Assembly: GCA_009268125.1 (NCBI GenBank)
Contig: WBOU01000002.1
Coordinates: forward strand, 434,001-498,000
From: Chloroflexia bacterium SDU3-3
GTDB lineage: Bacteria > Chloroflexota > Chloroflexia > Chloroflexales > Roseiflexaceae
Direction of reading: 5' to 3'
Length of the DNA stretch: 64,000 nt
Below, piece by piece: positions 61,094 through 64,000 of this stretch. Numbering within the stretch: the first letter of the stretch is position 1; every line of letters begins with the position of its first letter. Position numbers and translations under genes: made by a program. The notes under the pieces are model-generated. The model had not been told where the DNA came from. It saw only the letters and a program-made list of their open reading frames with translations, and made no database searches.

Positions 61094-61645
61094 TTACTTG
61101 GCCACCGGATAGAGCGCCAGCGCCATGCCGAAGCTTTCCTCAGAATCCTCCTCCTCGGCGTCGCTGAAGGCCTGGGCCAGCTCCTCCAGCCGCCGCAGGA
61201 ACTCGGCGGCGCGGGCGGGGCGCAGCTTGCAGTGCGTCATCTTCAGCGCCATCACGGTGGCCTGGGCCTGCTGCTCATCCAGCTGGGCCACGTTGGTGCG
61301 CAGGGTCTGGCTGATCAGCTCGACCACGGCCATGCGGCTCTGCGATGCGTTGCGGTCGCGCACCATAAAGACGGTCTTGGTGTCAGTCAGGGCGTAGTAC
61401 TGCTCGCGCCGCCCGCCCTCGTTGGTCTCGCGGTAGAGGTAGACATCGCCGCATTCCAGAAAGCGGTCGATGATGAACTGGATGCGCGCGCGGTTCAGCC
61501 CCAGCCGTACCGCCAGCTGGCGGGTGGTGGATGGGTTGTCCATCAGCGCGTTCATCACGGCGAATCCGCCCTCGCTCAGCACATCGATCGCCTCGTTATC
61601 GGCCAAGCGCACATGCATCGCGGCGGAGAGATCGGCCTGATCCAT
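61094..61645 (-). CDS. winged-helix regulator of the peptide cluster
   Basis: The 183-residue protein has an N-terminal winged helix: LSEGGFAVMNALMDNPSTTRQLAVRLGLNRARIQFIIDRFLECGDVYLYRETNEGGRREQYYAL (about 23-87), with recognition helix RARIQFIIDRF and a basic wing NEGGRREQYY. A helical C-terminal half (about 100-165) follows, with an acidic AEEEDSEESF stretch near the end. The layout resembles ArsR/MarR-like regulators with an extra helical sensor domain. It sits between the M16 peptidase and the MFS gene and is the obvious candidate to bind the dyad in the 49-bp elements. AAAGGAG precedes the ATG. Confidence 0.75.
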   Translation of the reverse strand: MDQADLSAAMHVRLADNEAIDVLSEGGFAVMNALMDNPSTTRQLAVRLGLNRARIQFIIDRFLECGDVYLYRETNEGGRREQYYALTDTKTVFMVRDRNASQSRMAVVELISQTLRTNVAQLDEQQAQATVMALKMTHCKLRPARAAEFLRRLEELAQAFSDAEEEDSEESFGMALALYPVAK

Positions 61646-61666
61646 AGCGGTGCTCCTTTCCCTGGG

Positions 61667-62920
61667 CTAGATCAGCTGTAGCAGGCTTTCCTGCTTGGGG
61701 CCAAGGCCAACGATCGCCACGTTCTCGGGCACGAAGATCTCGCGGGCGGCGCGGGCGATGTCCTCGCGGCTCACCGCATCGATGCTGCGGGTCTCCACAT
61801 CCACAAAGAAGTTGTCGCCCAGGATGGCGCGGCGGCCCATGATCTGCAGGTGCTGGCTGCTATTTTCTAGCACGCCGAACAGCGCGGTGGTGCGCGCCGC
61901 CTTCACGCGGCCCAGCTCGCTCTCGCTCACGCCATCCTGCTTGATCTTCTCTAGCTCCTCGCCGATCGTCTGGTAGACGCGCTCCATGTCCTTCTGCTCG
62001 CAGTTGACCTTGAAGGCGATGTAGCCGCCCACGCCGTAGGTGACGGTGTAGGCGTGCACCAGGTAGGCCAGCTGCTGGCGCTCGCGCAGCTCAAGGAACA
62101 GGCGCGACTTCAGGCCGCCGCCCAGCGCGTCGGCCAGCAGATCCATGGCGTGGCGGTCGTGCGAGAGGAACGAGGCCCCAGGGTAGGCGAACAGCAGGTC
62201 GATGCGCTGGCTGCTGGTGGGCAGGGCGATCACACGCGGCTCGGTCTGGATGGGCAGGTCGAGCGTGCGGCTCGGCTGGGTCTCCCACGCGCCAAAGTAG
62301 CGCTCGACTATGTCGGAGAAGCTGGCGAAGTCGATCGGGCCAAGCGCCACCAGGGTCATGCGGTCGGCCACGTAGTTCTGCTGCAGCCGCTGCTCGATGG
62401 CGTCGCGGTCGAAGCGGCTGATGTTCTCCTTGCGCCCGATCACAAACAGCCCCACCGAGTGATCGCCCCACATGGCGTTGTCGAGCAGCTCTTTTAGCAC
62501 ATTGCTGGATGAGAAGGCCATGGAGTGCTCGTGGAGGATGATCGAGCGCTCGTGCTCGATCACATCTACCGAGGTCTGCTTGCTGCTGGCGATGATGCTC
62601 AGCAGGTGCAGCGCGCGCTCAAGCAGATCGGGGCGGCAGTTCACCACGAATCGGGTGTACTCTTTGCTGGTGTAGGCCTCGTAGCTCACGCCCGCGTCCA
62701 TCAGGTCGTTCAGCAGCGAGCGCACGTGCGCGGGCATGTGGTTGGGGTTGAAGATCACATGCTCGATGTAGTGGGCGATCCCGTTGCTTTCGTAGTCCTC
62801 GTGCTGCGAGCCGTGGCCGATGTAGAGGCCCAGGTTGATCGTGCGCTGGTGGTGGTGGGGCTTCAGGCGCACCTGCAGCCCATTGCTCAGCACGGTCTGG
62901 ATGATTGTCTCTTTTGCCAT
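61667..62920 (-). CDS. M16-family zinc metallopeptidase
   Basis: The ATG at 62920 (MAKETIIQTVLSNGLQVRL) follows GGATCGGCG; 417 residues, the size of single-unit M16 peptidases such as YmxG or the mitochondrial processing subunit. The inverted zinc motif HxxEH is HYIEH (about 50-54) in GIAHYIEHVIFNPNHMPA, with a downstream acidic residue expected in VSYEAYTSKEYTRFVV. The C-terminal half has YGVGGYIAFKVNCEQKDMERVYQ and FVPENVAIVGLGPKQE. M16 enzymes remove presequences and, in several RiPP pathways, leader peptides. Its place between the precursors and the exporter makes it the likely leader peptidase here. Confidence 0.9.
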   Translation of the reverse strand: MAKETIIQTVLSNGLQVRLKPHHHQRTINLGLYIGHGSQHEDYESNGIAHYIEHVIFNPNHMPAHVRSLLNDLMDAGVSYEAYTSKEYTRFVVNCRPDLLERALHLLSIIASSKQTSVDVIEHERSIILHEHSMAFSSSNVLKELLDNAMWGDHSVGLFVIGRKENISRFDRDAIEQRLQQNYVADRMTLVALGPIDFASFSDIVERYFGAWETQPSRTLDLPIQTEPRVIALPTSSQRIDLLFAYPGASFLSHDRHAMDLLADALGGGLKSRLFLELRERQQLAYLVHAYTVTYGVGGYIAFKVNCEQKDMERVYQTIGEELEKIKQDGVSESELGRVKAARTTALFGVLENSSQHLQIMGRRAILGDNFFVDVETRSIDAVSREDIARAAREIFVPENVAIVGLGPKQESLLQLI

Positions 62921-63028
62921 CGCCGATCCTATGCATGTGTCGCGGGGTTCCGGGCGGCGCTTGGGCGTGCGGCGATGCGCGTCAGCGCCCTGGCGGGGCG
63001 GCCTCGGGCGCATCGCCAACACGGCAAC

Positions 63029-63051
63029 GGCCCCAGCCAGCGGCTAGGGCC
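63029..63051 (-). terminator. hairpin abutting the stop of peptide gene B
   Basis: GGCCCTAGCC and GGCTGGGGCC (minus strand) form a 10-bp stem with one mismatch and a 3-nt loop. It begins next to the peptide B stop codon and has no T-run. Confidence 0.55.
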
Positions 63052-63255
63052 TTACTCCACCTGAAGCGATACCGAGATCCCGCCCTGCTCTGGCGGGTCG
63101 TCGGATGGGGTGGGGGCGTTGGCGATCTGCTGCGCCAGCTCGTCCTGCTGGATGATCAGCTCGCCCTGCTCGTTCACCGTGAACTGGTCGGGCAGCAGGC
63201 TGGCAGCTTGCGCGTTCGCCGCCCCACGCTTGCGGCCCTTTTTCTGCGTGGCCAT
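63052..63255 (-). CDS. candidate RiPP precursor peptide B (67 aa)
   Basis: The ATG at 63255 follows AAAGGAAAGG. The 67-residue peptide has a basic N-terminus (MATQKKGRKRGAA), then the shared leader motif at 23-37 (D-Q-F-T-V-N-E-Q-G-E-L-I-I) and the helix QQDELAQQIANAP. The tail TPSDDPPEQGGISVSLQVE ends in an alternating small/hydrophobic strand. The leader is closest to peptide A (both end the helix with NAP). No Cys is present. It lies 82 bp after peptide A, separated by a hairpin, and 131 bp before the M16 peptidase gene. Confidence 0.75.
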   Translation of the reverse strand: MATQKKGRKRGAANAQAASLLPDQFTVNEQGELIIQQDELAQQIANAPTPSDDPPEQGGISVSLQVE

Positions 63256-63302
63256 GGGTTCAGTCCTTTCCTTTGGCGGGTGTGCCTCACGGCGCTGTGA
63301 GC

Positions 63303-63330
63303 GGGGCCAGGGCTGTGCGGCCCTGGCCCC
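63303..63330 (-). terminator. hairpin between peptide genes A and B
   Basis: GGGGCCAGGGC pairs perfectly with GCCCTGGCCCC (11 bp, 6-nt loop), 7 bp after the peptide A stop. Without a T-run it probably lets part of transcription through to peptide B. Confidence 0.75.
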
Positions 63331-63337
63331 AAGAGCA

Positions 63338-63526
63338 CTAGGAAACCGAGACGCTCACGCCGACCGTGATGGTGCCCGCCTCGGGGGACTGGGCTACCTC
63401 TGGCGCGTTCTTGATGGCCTGGACGATCTCATCGTTCTTGATCACCAGCTCGCCCTTCTCGTTGAGGGTGAACTGGTCGGCGCTCAGCTGAAGTTTCTGG
63501 TCTTCGTGAAAGGTCTCGTCTGCCAT
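63338..63526 (-). CDS. candidate RiPP precursor peptide A (62 aa)
   Basis: The ATG at 63526 has an excellent AAGGAG site, giving 62 residues. Residues 1-14 are acidic/polar (MADETFHEDQKLQL), 17-29 carry the motif D-Q-F-T-L-N-E-K-G-E-L-V-I, and 31-41 a helix NDEIVQAIKNA. The tail PEVAQSPEAGTITVGVSVSVS ends in a Val/Ser alternation that recalls beta-helical or extended RiPP cores. No Cys. The gene sits just downstream of the 49-bp element and of a putative radical-SAM maturase gene, and heads the run peptide A - peptide B - M16 peptidase - regulator - exporter. That these are modified peptides is an inference; the shared motif is seen directly. Confidence 0.77.
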   Translation of the reverse strand: MADETFHEDQKLQLSADQFTLNEKGELVIKNDEIVQAIKNAPEVAQSPEAGTITVGVSVSVS

Positions 63527-63557
63527 TGGTGTGCTCCTTATGCTCTCGTTTGAAACC

Positions 63558-63606
63558 AGCCGCAACACTATGTCAGGCTAGCGCGTCCGCTAGTGAACGC
63601 CGTTGG
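63558..63606 (-). promoter_or_regulatory. 49-bp promoter/operator element upstream of peptide A
   Basis: This copy carries the same CTAGCG-CGTC-CGCTAG dyad (63578-63593). On the minus strand TTCACT, a 19-bp spacer with the dyad, and the extended -10 TGACATAGT are present; the element ends 31 nt before the peptide A start. It begins 6 bp after the stop of the putative maturase gene. Confidence 0.75.
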
Positions 63607-63611
63607 GAATG

Positions 63612-64000
63612 CTAGGCCTCTACCATCTCGGGGCTGGGCGCTGGTGCGCCGAGCCGGATGGTGGTGGCCCCGCTGGATGCGGTGCCGATCTGGGTGATCA
63701 GCGCCTGGAGATTTTCAAGTACGGCTTTGCTGGGCGTGTAGCTGCCCAGTGGCACCGCTAGGCCCAGGTACAGCCCACCGCCGCCGCGCAGCATCACGTG
63801 CTGGTCGCACAGCGGCTGCAGCAGCTCGTCGATCTGGCCGGGCGCGGCTGGCTCGCCGCTATGCTCAAGGTAGATCTGCTCCAGCGCGCGGGTGGTGCTG
63901 GCCTGGTCGCAGGCTAGGTAGAGCGCCCGCTGCACACCGGTGAGCGTGATCAGGCGGTGCGGCAGGTTGGCGCGCAGATCCCAGATCAGCAGGTAGCTAC
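63612..64000 (-). CDS. C-terminal part of a putative radical-SAM RiPP maturase (runs off the right edge)
   Basis: Only the last 129 or so residues are in the window; the frame is open to base 64000. They read SYLLIWDLRANLPHRLITLT, then GVQRALYLACDQASTTRALEQIY, a helix, LCDQHVMLRGGGGLYLGLAV, and a low-complexity ending SPEMVEA. The W-D-x-R strand, the helix ending in CD, and the closing L-Y-L-G-L-A-V strand resemble the winged-helix-like C-terminus of B12-type radical-SAM RiPP maturation proteins, as I remember that family. No cluster-binding CxxxCxxC is visible because that part is outside the window. Other modification enzymes or a plain regulator are possible. Its location directly upstream of the precursor genes supports a maturation role. 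Confidence 0.45.
   Translation of the reverse strand, partial: SYLLIWDLRANLPHRLITLTGVQRALYLACDQASTTRALEQIYLEHSGEPAAPGQIDELLQPLCDQHVMLRGGGGLYLGLAVPLGSYTPSKAVLENLQALITQIGTASSGATTIRLGAPAPSPEMVEA

Overview
The window is GC-rich, densely coding bacterial DNA. It fits a member of the Chloroflexota (probably class Chloroflexia). This is inferred from the gene set: secreted beta-helix proteins ending in a Y-L-P-x-V tag, AfsR/MalT-type STAND regulators, a cyanobacterium/Chloroflexi-type HAS-barrel protein, a GGPP synthase and long Pro/Thr-rich linkers. No rRNA, tRNA, CRISPR array, transposase or phage gene was seen. All functional calls are from reading motifs; no database search was run.

Layout. 1-16 kb is mostly housekeeping: CYTH protein, coaE, a glycosyltransferase, an LPDTG-tailed surface protein, an HxlR regulator divergent from an esterase, GGPP synthase, a BlaI regulator, yajQ-rimO, a RodZ-like protein, cvpA, dnaK and two paralogous lipoproteins. 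15.4-24.0 kb holds two very large secreted beta-helix proteins, the second overlapping aroQ. 24.0-25.0 kb is a repeat-filled insertion between 60-bp direct repeats, just upstream of gmhA. 25-33 kb is housekeeping again: a membrane protein with an alpha/beta hydrolase, GNAT, dnaN, HAS-barrel protein, NIF3, MscS, a histidine phosphatase and a HAD hydrolase. 33.3-43.2 kb looks like a beta-glucan oligosaccharide locus: a GH9 enzyme without signal peptide, a large STAND regulator, a LacI regulator and an ABC importer (binding protein plus two permeases, no ATPase). 43.3-47.8 kb has topoisomerase IB, a 21-bp minisatellite, dispersed repeats and a YprA-like helicase. 47.9-53.9 kb has a small epimerase/DinB/PPOX group and then the ATP-grasp / alpha-E / transglutaminase operon.

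The right end (58.3-64.0 kb, minus strand) is the most interesting part. It looks like a ribosomally synthesised, post-translationally modified peptide (RiPP) locus that I cannot assign to a known class. Three small genes encode peptides with a shared leader-like motif (D-x-F-T-[LV]-N-E-x-G-[ED]-L) and divergent, beta-strand-like C-termini. Two of them have the same 49-bp promoter/operator element (48/49 identical) about 30 nt upstream of the start codon, and each is followed by a hairpin. They sit with two paralogous MFS exporters, an M16 zinc peptidase, a winged-helix regulator and, running off the right edge, the C-terminal part of a protein that resembles a radical-SAM RiPP maturase. A response regulator, a BTAD-fused STAND regulator and a tiny secreted peptide lie just to the left.

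Promoters here often use an extended -10 (TGnTATAAT-like), and four convergent gene pairs share one CTAG as overlapping stop codons.
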